From positions 444,150-508,149 of the forward strand of contig NQMI01000017.1 of the NCBI GenBank assembly GCA_002270565.1: a DNA stretch of 64,000 bases, read 5' to 3'. The notes beneath the pieces were generated by a model that was given only the letters and a program-made list of their open reading frames with translations, had not been told where the DNA came from and did not search any database. This DNA comes from Stenocarpella maydis. Its lineage: Eukaryota > Ascomycota > Sordariomycetes > Diaporthales > Diaporthaceae. Both the position numbers and the translations under genes were made by a program. Positions 1 through 10,917 of the stretch are shown here, in pieces (the first letter of the stretch is position 1; each line of letters opens with the position of its first letter).

Positions 1-456
1 CAAGGCACTTGGGCTAATCATTTTGGACGAACTTTGGTGGTTGTATGCAGTACAAGCGCTTGCATGGCCTGGCAACACGCGCAACCACTCTTCACTCTGC
101 AACGACTCTCCCGCCGAACCAAGGGGTGACCAAATCAACCCGCCGACCAAGGGTGGCCCGACAGGCGAATACTACATGCCTACTTATCACACAATAAAGT
201 AGGCACACATGTTGGTATGCAGCTGGGCTGCAGCAATCTCCGCCCTGGTGGCGGTGTGAGGGCTGCTGCTACACAGTACATGTCAGCAAACAGTCCCCCT
301 GTTGTCTCCGTCCTAACAAGCGGCCAGTCCAATGGTACGAGTGCCATTGCTGCTGCATTGACGGGTGGCAAGGGGAAAATACAAACCAACAACATATTGC
401 GGCCTGTCTGTCCTGATCATGACCCTGGGTTCTCCCAAGTGGTTGGTTCCGAACAC

Positions 457-490
457 TCTGCAGTCTGCAGCCTGCAGCCTGCAGCCTGCA
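457..490. repeat. 7-bp tandem repeat (YCTGCAG)
   Basis: Nearly five consecutive copies of a seven-base unit containing the PstI-like palindrome CTGCAG. It lies in the gene-free left end and has no evident function. Confidence 0.85.
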
Positions 491-898
491 ATGAATGCCA
501 TTGCCATTTCTGTTGCCAGTCAGGGAAGTTGGTTGGCTGGTTGCTTTGCAGGGGATGCCAACATGCCAGATGCTCACTCTCAAGGGATGACGCAGACAAG
601 ATCGACTAGGTAGACCTCGGCAAGGTCAAGCCACAGCTCGGATCTCATAGCTTTCCCTCTGCTGGGAACTCATCCTACCACTGGCTGTGTCCCTCCTCGT
701 CAAGCACAAAGCAAGATACATAAAAAGGCCTAAAATGCCTGTCAACCCGCCCATGCTGGGAGCGCCGCGACTGCCCCGTAGCTTCGCTCACGGATCGGGT
801 TACGGTTGCGAGCGTGAAGTCTCATTCATGCGGAGGCAGGGCGCCCACAGAACGCAGGGCGGGTGCTGTGTCGGATACGAGAGACAATGTCGAATTGC

Positions 899-920
899 GA
901 GAGAGAGAGAGAGAGAGAGA
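899..920. repeat. (GA)n microsatellite
   Basis: About eleven uninterrupted GA dinucleotides in non-coding sequence. Confidence 0.9.
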
Positions 921-3332
921 AACCCCCGATTCTGCCCCTGGCATAACTCTGTTGCAAGATATGATCTAGATTCGATGTCGACAACCTGCGTCTCTTCTAG
1001 GTCGTGTGAGAGTGCGCTTGTGGTCTGTTGTCCTTTCCGCCCCGCGACATGCTGCACGCCGGTTGCAAACCTTGCTGGGTGATGCTGGTCAATTAAAGCT
1101 ATCAGAATCTGAAAGCAAAATTTATATCTGCTCATCAAACTGGAATCCCAGAGCTTTCATGTCAGCGCTTCTGATAAGCGCGGTCTTACCGTCCGCGGGT
1201 CTGCATACCCGTCTGGTGGAGGACATGAGAAAGTCTTCACAAGCCCACCGAGTCTGAGGTCTGCCCGAACCACAAGCACCGTTAGCCACGGCGCAAATGC
1301 TTTGGCAGCGTGAGACGGCGGAACAATGCTTTCGCCCGATCCGCAGGTAAATGTCCAGTATTAGTCCGTTGGTGAACAATATCCAGCCTATTCAGAAAGG
1401 TCGTCCACCAGAACGCTTATTGATCTCCGAGATCAACTGGGGGCCAACACCTCTTGAGGGTTGGACTGCTCCCGAACGGGGCTGTATGAAAATGGGCAGG
1501 CTGTACCCAGAGAGGTATTGGGTGAGGATGCTGAGGGCAGTGTTCCGCGTACGGGCGGTCGTACGCGACCCAAAATCTTGTCGGAGGATAAAGTTTAAAT
1601 CAGCTGAGATGACTAGATCCTGTCTTGCGGCTTGCCCTCTTGAGTCAAGACCCAGTTGCTAGTGTCTTTGGCACGTTTTATATTTGACTTCCCACCGTCT
1701 CGTGAGTGAATGCGAGCGGCGCTCTGATCCCCCCCCCCAAGCCATCGTCCCATAGCGGTTGCTCACGAGCCCGCGGCCGTCTGGCCCAGGCTGACCTAAC
1801 AGCAATCGCGTGCTACAACAATTGCTAGTTAGGCAATGTTGTACTTACTGACCATGCGCATGGTACCTAGGTAGGCTAGTCGCAGTCGGGAGGAGTCTGA
1901 GGTCGCCTGAAAACATGGCGACTGGTACCTATGTTTTCCACAGACCGCGACCTGAGCTCACGCCAATCGAGACAGTGGACAAATCTCGGCGAGGCCTGCC
2001 TGGACGCATGATGGAAAGCGGTGGGGTTTGATGGAATCAATGAAAGGGTGCCCAACCAGCCACAGCCACCAGAGGCAGCGCGTTCCGGCCCAGCGAGCAG
2101 CGCCGTCGGGTAGCGTGTCTTGGATTATCGGGGGCTGGAAAAAAATGCAGTTGCGAAGCATCGCCCTCGGCGGAGATCTACGCTAGACAAATCTTGTTGT
2201 AATTCGAGGCTTCCGGCACACTTGTATGCGACGATCGATGCCCAACCAATTGCCCAAGTCCGGATGGGAAAATGTGTCTCCTGTCTTGGGTATTGAAAAT
2301 TCTGTTGTCATGCTGCGTCTGCCCCCCCAGTGCTGCTGCTCCCCGTGCGGCGCGCACAAGCATGAGGAACCTGGCCCTAGGGCGAAGCGTACAACGGCGG
2401 TGGGCTCGAGACAAAGGAAGGGGGAGGTAACGGAAGGCAAACAGCCGAGTACTCCTGTTAGTTTTGTCGACGGCACAGCCGGAGAAACCCTGCACCATGT
2501 CATCCGGGACGGAGGACGAGTCTCTGGAGGATGGCATGTCGTCAAGAGGAAGATCCACGTCCGTGCATTGCAGGTCGCTGGGGGCCAGGGGTCCTGTGCC
2601 AGGTTCCTACACCCCTTTTCTGGCGCAGCAAATCACAACTGAGGCCCAATGCTCCGCTGAGGGCAGATTTGCCGAGCCAGGGTGGTACAGGAACTTGAGC
2701 ATCGTGGATCTTCCTTGTTTCAGCTGGCTGACTCGCATGTTTGGGAGGTGGTGTGTGCAACACAACATCGAGGCTGTTGTGTCGGGCAGAGCAGACGTCG
2801 ATGCCCTTTGCACTACTGTGCTCGTTTCAATCCCCACGTTCCCATTGAGATCTCCAGGTGGAATCTGGAGCGCTTCGGCCATGAGCAGGGCCGCGCTCGA
2901 GGCCAGCCGGGGCTGGGGATGGGGCTGGCTGCCACTCTATGCGGGAAAGGTGGGTTGTGTTGATGGGTCACCTTGAGGATCCAGCCCGGCCAGGCAGCCT
3001 ACACCCCCCGGACAATGCCTGTAAGTACCGCCTGAAGGCACGAGCTTCGAAGCTTGTGAAGCACCAAGTGCTGCACTATGGAGACGCGTCGCCCCATTGG
3101 ATTGGGAGAGCTCCTTCTCAGCGCGCGGCGACATACCTTGGCCTATCTGGACGCGACAGCGACATCACCAATGTGCTACTCCCCCCCCCCCGCGACAGCA
3201 TGGTCTTACGCGGCAGTTCTTTTGCCAGGAAAAAGGCTGGGCGCGTTGCAATCTCTCCATTAGGACCGCAGCAGACAAGCTTGACGAGCATATGCAACGT
3301 GACGGACCGTCAGCACGCACGGTCATCAGGCC

Positions 3333-3359
3333 GACTGGCAGACTGGCAGACTGGCAGAC
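3333..3359. repeat. 8-bp tandem repeat (GACTGGCA)
   Basis: Three exact copies of GACTGGCA followed by a partial fourth. A similar unit (CTGGCAGG, three copies) occurs near 16626, upstream of ESS2. Confidence 0.85.
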
Positions 3360-3622
3360 AACCCAATGGGTATGAGTCGGTCCCGTCACCAGATGACGTA
3401 GTGCAGGCGGTCGGTCCCTCTGGACAGATTGATTTGGTGGGCACAATGATGCGGTGAGGTTGTTAGAGGGAGACGACATTGATGACGGCCACGGGGTTGT
3501 GGACACGAGGCCTGTGTTGGAGCGAGCTATTGCAGATGATGACTAATCAAGTCGCAGAAAAAGTTATCTGATGGGATACGGATGGGTGGATGCCCGCCGC
3601 TTGCACCTTGTCCTGGTTGCAG

Positions 3623-3659
<37 letters not shown>
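3623..3659. repeat. (CTG)n trinucleotide repeat
   Basis: About twelve CTG triplets. They produce a spurious poly-leucine, signal-peptide-like open frame on the plus strand starting at 3571. No conserved protein surrounds the tract. Confidence 0.9.
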
Positions 3660-5646
3660 ACTTGGCAGTTGGTGCAGTTCTAAGAGGCACGATTCGTCAA
3701 TGGCTGCATCGCCAAATTTAGGTGGACTTGTCGCAAATGACCGATCCCAGCTCAGACTTGCCAGCAGCGAATCAGTCCCGGCTCCGCTCGCTCCGGAGAT
3801 GTCTTCAGCCTCGGCGAGGCAACCAGTGGCTGATCGCCTTGGGTGAGGCGGGCGACGTCTCCATAGAAGCGCCCGTTATAGACCAAGGCCAAAACCAAAA
3901 CCATGACCAAAACTGAAAAGGGGGCGTCTGGGTAGAAGGAAGACCTGGTTCATGCCGCATCGACGACGCCGTACAATGGGCTCAATGGCTGTCGCCAGAC
4001 GGCATGGCCGACGACCTGTACGGTTAGACCAGAGCAGCCTATTATTCCTCGAGCGTTGTGGAGGCAGGGCTGGGAGCGAATCCATTCGCGATGGCCCTGA
4101 TGTGATAGGTCGCATTCCCATGGTGGTGGTGTGCCCAGGGCAGCCAGGTAGAGTACCGACAGTATCGTGTTTGCATGGGTGCTGCTGGCGTGATGATCCT
4201 CCTCAGATGGGGCGCAAGGCGTGGGACTAAACTACCTGCATCGGGACAATCGACATCCAAACGCGCGCCGACTACACTAGTCCAGTCCACCACGGGCGTG
4301 GGGCTTCTTCATGCTCCATCCCAAAACGAGCTGCTCATCATTACTACACACATTGACACAGTACATAGTGTACTCCTTCTGAGGCTCGGCCCAGTTGCCC
4401 GTTCACGTGCGTGTCCGTACCTGCGCGACAGCACGCAAGCACGCCCGCTCCAAACCCCGGGCATGTCTGAGCACCCCCGTCATGACCTCTAGGAACGGAA
4501 CCCGCAGCCAGGACACAGCTTTAAGCTTCGGCGACCCTCTCGAAGGGCCAGCCGACATCTATCCCTTATTAGGCCGCGGAGTAACGCACAAATGCTCTCG
4601 GGCACCGAAGTCGAAACAGGACTAATACCGCCGCTTTAACTCGGAGCATGAATGCTGCACTCGGGCGAAGGGCCTCGGCTTCAGGCGCTTCATGCGAGTC
4701 GCTGGGCAGGACCTTCAGCCTCGGGCCCAAGGCCCGGCTCTGGCTGAACTCAATGGCCAGTCCTTGACGGCGGCCATGGTGCAGTTGGCCAGTGTTTGGC
4801 TGTTATTGGGGCTGGGCGGATTTGTCAACATAGCCACCCCAGCCGCTTGGCCATGCCCTCACATTTCTCTCGCCCTTGTATCTTGTGAAACATGCCGTTT
4901 CTAGAAGTTGTCCAAACAACGAACGAAGCAATCAGTCACCTGCCCTCATCGCCCTTTTTACGCCCATGTAATTACGCGGGCGAGAATTCCCGACGGCCTG
5001 CCAACCTGGGTCTCCTTGTTGCCGACCATGGGACGCCCGCCCACCCTTCCATGTTCCTCGAGGGATGGTACCTTGCGACCTTGGGGGCTATCGGATACGG
5101 ATCCCTCGATCGTCCGATCACTGCGACATTGGCCGCGATCCCAGGCCAGGCGAGTGAGTTTATTCAGGCTAGCACCAACGGCGGCCAACCTCGGATGGAG
5201 ACCATCTTCCTAAGAGCATGTACAGCGTACCACGATATTTCGGGCAGTTCTGAGCGGGACCGCCCGTGTCCGCTGAGATCGGAGAGAAACCTGCGTGTCT
5301 TGTCTCGCGTTTCTAGTGTGATCAAGGCAGTGAGGCGTTTTGAATCATCCTACATGTTCCAGCCCTGGGCCGCCTGATGACCCCCAGGTAGCATCGGAGA
5401 TCGTAATGCGAATACCCCCCCCCCCAAACATGATGGTACAGTTCGCTACGTACGTTGTTCGAACGGCCGCGCGCCCCGGAGCTCCAGCCCACTCGTGTCA
5501 GTGGAATAGCGTCTTCGCATGCTCCATCATGCCAACAAATGGGAATCCTCGTTCCGTAGCAAAAGTCCAACTTAAACATAGACATGCCAATGTCGTGGAT
5601 CGGAGAATTATGGGCATGATTATTCCAAAAAGCACGGGCGTCTTGT

Positions 5647-6708
5647 TTAACGCTTGACCCAGGCAGGTCTCTTCCTTGCCTTGAGGTGACCGTGCTTCTT
5701 CCTCTCCACGGTCCTGCGATCCCTAGTTACGACTCCGGCTAGATAGCGTGTCAGCATCACTACTGGGTGAAGGTAGAGAGTCCGCGCATGTGTCCACTTA
5801 CCTCGGCGAAGCACTGGCTTTAGTGCCGGCTCGTGCGCCAGGAGAGCTTTGGCAACGGCGAGAGTGAGCGCCTCTGCTTGCCCCGTCGTGCCACCACCCT
5901 CGACGAGAGCCCATACATTGTACTTGTCCACGCGCTGCGCAGCCTTCAGGGGCCACATGGCGCTCTCTCGGTCGTGCACGCGACCAAACGCATCGGCCAG
6001 CGACTTCCCGTTGATGAGAACCTCGCCAGTGCCTTCCACCAGCCACGCGCGTGCCGTCGATGTCTTCCTCCGCCCCACGCCTAATGCCCTGCCGAATTTG
6101 TCGATCGCAATTGGCTTGGCGACGTTCGTATGTGGGTTGATGTTCCGCTTGAACTTCGCAACAGCCTCTTTGACGCTGGCGGGCGCCAATGACGGGTGGA
6201 GCTTGTGCAGGTGCCTGACGAGCTTCATGGCCTTCGCGTACTCGGCCGCTCTGACATGTTCACCAGCTGACAAGCGGTAATCCTCGAGCGTTCTGAAAGC
6301 CACCCTCTCCACCTGGCCTGCCGGAACAGTCGGCAGATGCGCATATTTCCGCATCAGCTTCTTTAATGTGAGGAAGTTGTCGTTGAAATCGGACTGTCGC
6401 GAGAAGTAAGACGGCGAGATCGGCACGGCTCGGGCGTGCGGAGGCATCTGGAACGCGCTGCCGCCCGACGATTCATTGTGCCTGTCCATGTCTTGTAGAG
6501 CAGCGCGGGCCATTCCCAGGCTCATGGCTGCGAAATCATCGGGGGTGGTGATTTTGTTGGTGTCCGAGGTTGCTGTGGACAGCGCCCTAGCACTTCTGCC
6601 TCTCGCGTTGAGCTGCAGGCATTGTAGCATCCGCCGAAATTGTTGCCATTGCGGCGCCGTAGACTGATACCGACCTCTCAGCACGAGGGTCGGTCGTAAA
6701 GATGCCAT
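5647..6708 (-). CDS. MRPS9: mitochondrial small-subunit ribosomal protein uS9m
   Basis: Encodes the mitochondrial homologue of bacterial ribosomal protein S9, a small-subunit protein whose C-terminal tail reaches toward the P-site tRNA. The model is exon 1 6708-5802 and exon 2 5738-5647, giving 332 residues. The last ~130 residues carry the S9 core (FGRALGVGRRKTSTARAWL, a GTGEVLINGKSL segment) and the basic tail VERKKHGHLKARKRPAWVKR. The N-terminal half is fungal-specific and probably includes a mitochondrial targeting sequence. The start at 6708 is the first ATG giving a basic N-terminus (MASLRPTLVLRGR). The 63-bp intron (donor GTAAGT at 5801, acceptor CTAG at 5739) is a multiple of three with no stop. 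Removing it restores the conserved join LRR-AGVVTRDRR. It is head-to-head with the EF1-gamma gene. Confidence 0.9.
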   Translation of the reverse strand: MASLRPTLVLRGRYQSTAPQWQQFRRMLQCLQLNARGRSARALSTATSDTNKITTPDDFAAMSLGMARAALQDMDRHNESSGGSAFQMPPHARAVPISPSYFSRQSDFNDNFLTLKKLMRKYAHLPTVPAGQVERVAFRTLEDYRLSAGEHVRAAEYAKAMKLVRHLHKLHPSLAPASVKEAVAKFKRNINPHTNVAKPIAIDKFGRALGVGRRKTSTARAWLVEGTGEVLINGKSLADAFGRVHDRESAMWPLKAAQRVDKYNVWALVEGGGTTGQAEALTLAVAKALLAHEPALKPVLRRGKWTHARTLYLHPVVMLTRYLAGVVTRDRRTVERKKHGHLKARKRPAWVKR

Positions 6709-7025
6709 TTTTTTCTCCCGTTGTGCTATCTCCTCATGACCATTGTGTGGCTGGTTGCCAGGCGCGTCGTGTGCTAGGTCGTTGACTCGGCCAGGGAGGT
6801 AGGAATTTCTGAGTTGCCTGCCCAAAGGAAAAGGTGGTTCCTCGCACAGCCCCACATCTGCCACAGAGCCAATCAACGAACTAGCCTAGTTGCTAAGGCG
6901 CAGCGGTTACTGCCTGAACAGCCCGCAATCCAGCAAAAACTTCTTAAAAAAGTTGAGGCACCAACCGACCCCTCCATTTATTGACTCAACACCAACCCCG
7001 TAATCGTGAAGACGACAGATTCGAC
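6709..7025. promoter_or_regulatory. shared divergent promoter, MRPS9 / EF1-gamma
   Basis: 317 bp between two start codons pointing away from each other. It must hold both 5' UTRs and core promoters. No clear TATA box or named operator is visible. The pairing of a mitochondrial ribosomal protein with a cytosolic elongation factor may be coincidental or coregulated. Confidence 0.5.
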
Positions 7026-8661
7026 ATGGCTTTCGGCAAGCTCTACACGTACGAGGTAAGGCCTTGGCGCGAATCCCACGGAAGCCCATTATTGATTCCA
7101 TACTGAAAACCACATTCGCAGAACAACCCACGGAGCACGGCCATCCGCGCCGTTGCGAAGGCCAACGACCTCCAGCTCGACATTGTAAATGTCGACGTCA
7201 CCAAGCCCACCCCCGAGTACCTGAAGCTCAACAAGCTGGGCAAGGTTCCTACCTTTGAGGGCGAGGACGGCTACGTCCTGTACGAGTGCGTGGCCATTGC
7301 CATCTACAGTAGGTCGAGCCTTCCCTCTGACCCCGCTCGTCCCAAGCAGAGTTCTCCCACATGCACAATGATGAACACACCTTGAAAATCATACAGTTAT
7401 CCCTGTCTGAAGAAGGATAACTTCTCTGTTGATAAACAATATCTGACCGCATTTTTCCGCCCCTCATCAGCCCACTCTTGACAGTTCTGCGAGGAGACAT
7501 GTTGGCTAACTCTTCACAGTCACAGTATGCTGCTACCCCGCCGGAGCTTCTACCTCTCCGCTCATGAGACAACGACACTGACCCCCTGAACAGTCTCAGA
7601 ATGAGAAGACCACCCTGCTGGGCAAGACCAAGCAGGACTATGCTTCCATCCTAAAGTGGGCCAGCTACTTCAACGTAAGCATACATCCTCAACCTCTGCC
7701 CAGCTCGCCTGCTAACACCTCCCCCCCCCGGCAGACCGAGGTTCTCTCGTCCCTGGGCAAGTGGTACCGCCCCCTGATCGGCCGTGACCCCTACAACAAG
7801 AAGTCCGTCGATGAGGCCTCTAAGGAGGCCGAGAAGGCCATCGCTACCGTCGAGGAGCACCTCCAGCACAACACCTACCTGGTTGGCGAGCGTATCACGC
7901 TGGCTGACCTGTTCGCCGTTGGCGTCGTGGCCCGCGGCTTCGAGTTCTTCTTCGACAAGCAGTGGCGCCAGGAGCACCCCAACGTCACCCGGTGGTACTC
8001 GACCGTCTACAACCAGCCCATCTACTCCGCCGTTGCGCCCAAGTTTGAGCTCCTCGACACTCCCAAGCTTACCAACGTCGCCCCCAAGAAGCCCGAGCAG
8101 CCCAAGAAGGAGGCCAAGAAGGAGGCACCTAAGCCTGCTGCTGCTGCTGAGGAGGAGGATGCCCCTGCCCCCAAGCCCAAGCACCCTCTCGATGCCCTGC
8201 CCCGCGCCAGCCTCGCCCTCGATGAGTGGAAGCGATACTTCTCGAACCACGATGAGGCCGAATCCCTGAAGTGGTTCTGGGAAAACGTCAACTTTGACGA
8301 GTACTCCATCTGGAAGGTTAAGTACAAGTACAACGATGAGCTCACCCTCACCTTCATGTCCAACAACCTGATTGGTGGCTTTAACACCCGTCTCGAGGCC
8401 TCCCGAAAGTACCTGTTTGGCTGCGCTTCCGTCTACGGAGAGAACAATGACTCCGTCATCGAGGGTGCCTTTGTTATCCGTGGCCAGGAGTACCTGCCCG
8501 TCTTTGACGTTGCTCCTGACTACGAGAGCTACGAGTTCGAGAAGCTCGACCCTACCAACCCCGAACACCGGGCTTACGTCGAGGCCCAGTGGACCTGGGA
8601 CAAGCCCGTTGTTCACAACGGCAAGGAGTACAAGCACGCTGATGGCAAGGTCTTCAAGTAA
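7026..8661 (+). CDS. TEF4: translation elongation factor 1-gamma (eEF1B gamma)
   Basis: Subunit of the eEF1B guanine-nucleotide exchange complex that recycles eEF1A in the cytosol. Exons are 7026-7055, 7122-7308, 7520-7524, 7594-7674 and 7735-8661, giving 409 residues, the usual family length. Residues ~3-80 form a GST-N (thioredoxin-like) fold and ~95-210 GST-C. A charged Lys/Ala/Pro linker (KKPEQPKKEAKKEA) follows at ~225-245. The C-terminal EF1G domain occupies ~250-409 with LPRASLALDEWKRYFSNHDE. The third exon is only five bases (TCACA). It is required to keep frame and yields the expected join IAIYITSQNEKTTLLG. Codons are strongly C-ending, as expected of a highly expressed gene. The large antisense open frame across the last exon is a shadow. 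Confidence 0.95.
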
Positions 8662-8993
8662 ACTACTTGCTCTTTTACGATTTGACTCTAGGGGTAAATG
8701 GAGGGGAGGCCGCGCGATTAATTACCATGACTTGGGGGTCGAGATACCATTACCACTAGGCCTCAAGCTGTAGTAGACTCTTATCTGCTGATCGTCTGTG
8801 CCTTTACACAAAGCAAGCTAGCTCCCCATGAATAGAAAACACATGAATTGGACGCCAAAAAAGGGCTTGCTATGCTTCCTGCACACCCTGCTGATGCACC
8901 CGGTGTCTATTGTGAAGACAGACAGGTGTACCAACACGACTCTATCGTTCTAACTCTCATCGAACCAATGCCTCTTGCGAGAGCGTTATCTTC
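8662..8993. other. 3' intergenic region between convergent genes
   Basis: 332 bp between the stop codons of EF1-gamma (+) and the NIF-domain gene (-). It probably contains both 3' UTRs. No other element was recognised. Confidence 0.5.
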
Positions 8994-10250
8994 TTATGCC
9001 ATCTTGAATGGATTTACCCGAGCGTATGTGCTGACATCCTCCTGAAAGCACAGCTCGTTCAAATAGTCATGTACCTTAGGCAGGATATCAAGCGGCTCAT
9101 TCATATCACCCGTGAACTCCGGGATCGTAACAGCATTGTGCGGCTCGCTCCTCGCCTTCTCCACCGAGTCATCAATGAGCACCGTGTTCCCCTGGTCCCA
9201 GCACCTGCCCTCGTACCCGGGCCTGTCCGCGGGGAAGCTGGCCTTGACCACGGGGTCGCTCCACAGCGCCGTGAGCCGCTTGTAGCACTGCGTGCGCGCG
9301 TTATAGTCCTCGGGCGTAAGGCCGAACCGGTCGCGGCCCCAGACCGCCACGACCCTGTCCCGCTGCTCCGGGCTCACCAGCAGCTCGACCATGCGCCCCA
9401 CGTTCTCGGGCCGCGCGGAGCTCCAGAAGACCACCCAGAAGGTCTCGACGCAATACCGGATGAACGTGTCCGCGTGCGGCCGCCGCAGGAAGTTGTGCGA
9501 TCTCCTCCTGTCCGGCCGGAACAGGATCGTCCCGTTCAGGTCGATCACCACCAGGAGCGGGCCCGGCTCGGCACGCCGCTGGGGTAGGAAGGACGCGCGG
9601 GCCAGGTACGAGGCCGTTGGGTTTGGCACGCCGCCCGAGGCCTTGCTGGGTGCTGTGATTGGTGAGCGCCCGTTGCTGGTGTTTATCACAGGCACTTGCG
9701 GATCTGTAGATATGCCCGTAGCAATCTCGCTTGCAATGGCCATATTGGCTGCCGCTGCGGCCGCTCTTTGAGGCTTACGGCGAGGCAGCTGGTACTGGCC
9801 AGAAGCAGGGGCGGGAGGTTGGCCAGGAAACATGTTCGGCGCCATTGTACTAAACGCCATGTTTCCCATACCCATCGGAATGCCCATTCCCATGCCCATG
9901 CCGTAGGCATTGGGAGGTTGTTGGTTGTGCAGGAAATTGGGCTGCATTATGGGAAGGGTGAAGTTCTGCAGCCCATTCATCATTTGCGGCATCGGATAAC
10001 CTAGCCCACCTCCAAGGCCATTTGTCGCCATGGTTGTATTTACGGCAGGCCACGACGAGTCAAAAGGCGAGGCTGTGCCTTGGTGGTGGTCTTGGCCAGA
10101 TCCCGGCAACGCTGTCATGTGCTGGTCTGGTTGTGAGACACGGCTCACGGCTTGCGCCCCTTGAGCTGTGTTGTTCTGAGAGGCCGCCGTTGCGGCGGCT
10201 GCGGCTGCGGCTGCGGCTCGAGCGCGTTTCTTGTCCTTCTTCTTGCCCAT
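8994..10250 (-). CDS. FCP1/NIF-domain HAD-family protein, possible pseudophosphatase
   Basis: A single-exon protein of 418 residues from the ATG at 10250 (MGKKKDKKRAR, then a poly-alanine run). The N-terminal ~220 residues are low-complexity (Gly/Met/Pro/Asn). The C-terminal ~190 residues match the FCP1 homology (NLI-interacting factor) domain of RNA polymerase II CTD-type phosphatases: LLVVIDLNGTIL (motif I), VFWSSARPENV (motif II), and TVLIDDSVEKARSEPHN (motif III/IV). Motif I is normally DxDGT. Here the nucleophile Asp is kept but the second Asp (general acid) is Asn, so catalytic activity is doubtful. An in-frame ATG at 10472 would add 74 residues (MSPRWNFLL...). I prefer 10250 because the upstream stretch has no domain character. 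The gene is divergent from RRP36. Confidence 0.85.
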   Translation of the reverse strand: MGKKKDKKRARAAAAAAAAATAASQNNTAQGAQAVSRVSQPDQHMTALPGSGQDHHQGTASPFDSSWPAVNTTMATNGLGGGLGYPMPQMMNGLQNFTLPIMQPNFLHNQQPPNAYGMGMGMGIPMGMGNMAFSTMAPNMFPGQPPAPASGQYQLPRRKPQRAAAAAANMAIASEIATGISTDPQVPVINTSNGRSPITAPSKASGGVPNPTASYLARASFLPQRRAEPGPLLVVIDLNGTILFRPDRRRSHNFLRRPHADTFIRYCVETFWVVFWSSARPENVGRMVELLVSPEQRDRVVAVWGRDRFGLTPEDYNARTQCYKRLTALWSDPVVKASFPADRPGYEGRCWDQGNTVLIDDSVEKARSEPHNAVTIPEFTGDMNEPLDILPKVHDYLNELCFQEDVSTYARVNPFKMA

Positions 10251-10917
10251 GTTTGGATCTACAATGTGTCCCGAGTTGGTCTGGTTGGCGGTTGGAGTTG
10301 TGGTGTTGCTGTGTGAAGCTGCTGCCGACCCGAAGCGCAATTGCTGCAGGGTACGTCTTGACGGCTGGCCGAGATGACTGCCGGAAGCCGAATGAATGCA
10401 GAGGGTAATACACTTGGAAAACTGATCCGTAAGAGATAACCTGTGAAGGAGAAAATTCCACCTTGGTGACATCTGTTCACAGGCTCCTGATTCACACCTC
10501 AGACTGCAGTCCCCTTTTCGTTTGGCACCACTAAAAGGCGTCCTAGATTCTGAGGAGGGCAAGTGTTAGCCAACCAGGGGCAAATGAAGACAGCTGTCGT
10601 TTGAAAGATCGATAGAAGGGCCGGATATCAGGAAGAGGTGGTAAACAATGATTCAGAAGGTGATGCTCTAAAAAAGGGATGAAGGGAATGAAAGAAGGCA
10701 TGATTCAGTGAGAGCTCAAGTGTGTATGTCTGAAATTGGTGTTGGATCTTATCGATAAGCCTTCACCAGTAGTCGTACTTTGTTTGCACCATCAAGTTAC
10801 GATGACTTGCCCGTCGACCTCAACCCACCAAAATCTTGCTCCTCATCTCAAACTGTTCGGGCAGCAACATCAGCTAACACAGTTCGCCTGCCAAACCAGG
10901 GGGCCCGGATTGGCAAA
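10251..10917. promoter_or_regulatory. divergent upstream region, NIF-domain gene / RRP36
   Basis: 667 bp between two divergently oriented starts. It probably contains a long 5' UTR for the NIF-domain gene, since its frame stays open to about 10562. No named regulatory motif was recognised. Confidence 0.45.

Larger units (their letters stand above)
1..5646. other. 5.6-kb stretch with no convincing gene
   Basis: Both strands carry only short overlapping open frames without recognisable domains, codon-like bias or consistent splice partners. The base composition is ordinary rather than AT-rich, so this does not look like the RIP-decayed blocks further right. It holds several simple repeats (listed separately) and runs of C near 1726, 3181 and 5411. 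It could contain untranslated RNA, lineage-specific short genes, or the 3' flank of the leftward MRPS9 gene. I could not support any single coding call. Confidence 0.6.

Noticed and set aside
3571..3846. Plus-strand open frame with a poly-leucine, signal-peptide-like start
   Set aside because: The hydrophobic run comes from a (CTG)n repeat, and the remainder has no protein-like character.
7651..8637. 328-codon open frame antisense to EF1-gamma
   Set aside because: It is the GC3-driven shadow of a highly biased gene: Val/Leu/Gly repeats, no domain, no independent splice or start context.
10473..10562. Longest possible start of the NIF-domain gene
   Set aside because: The frame begins with TTG at 10562; true ATGs are at 10472 and 10250, and the latter fits better.
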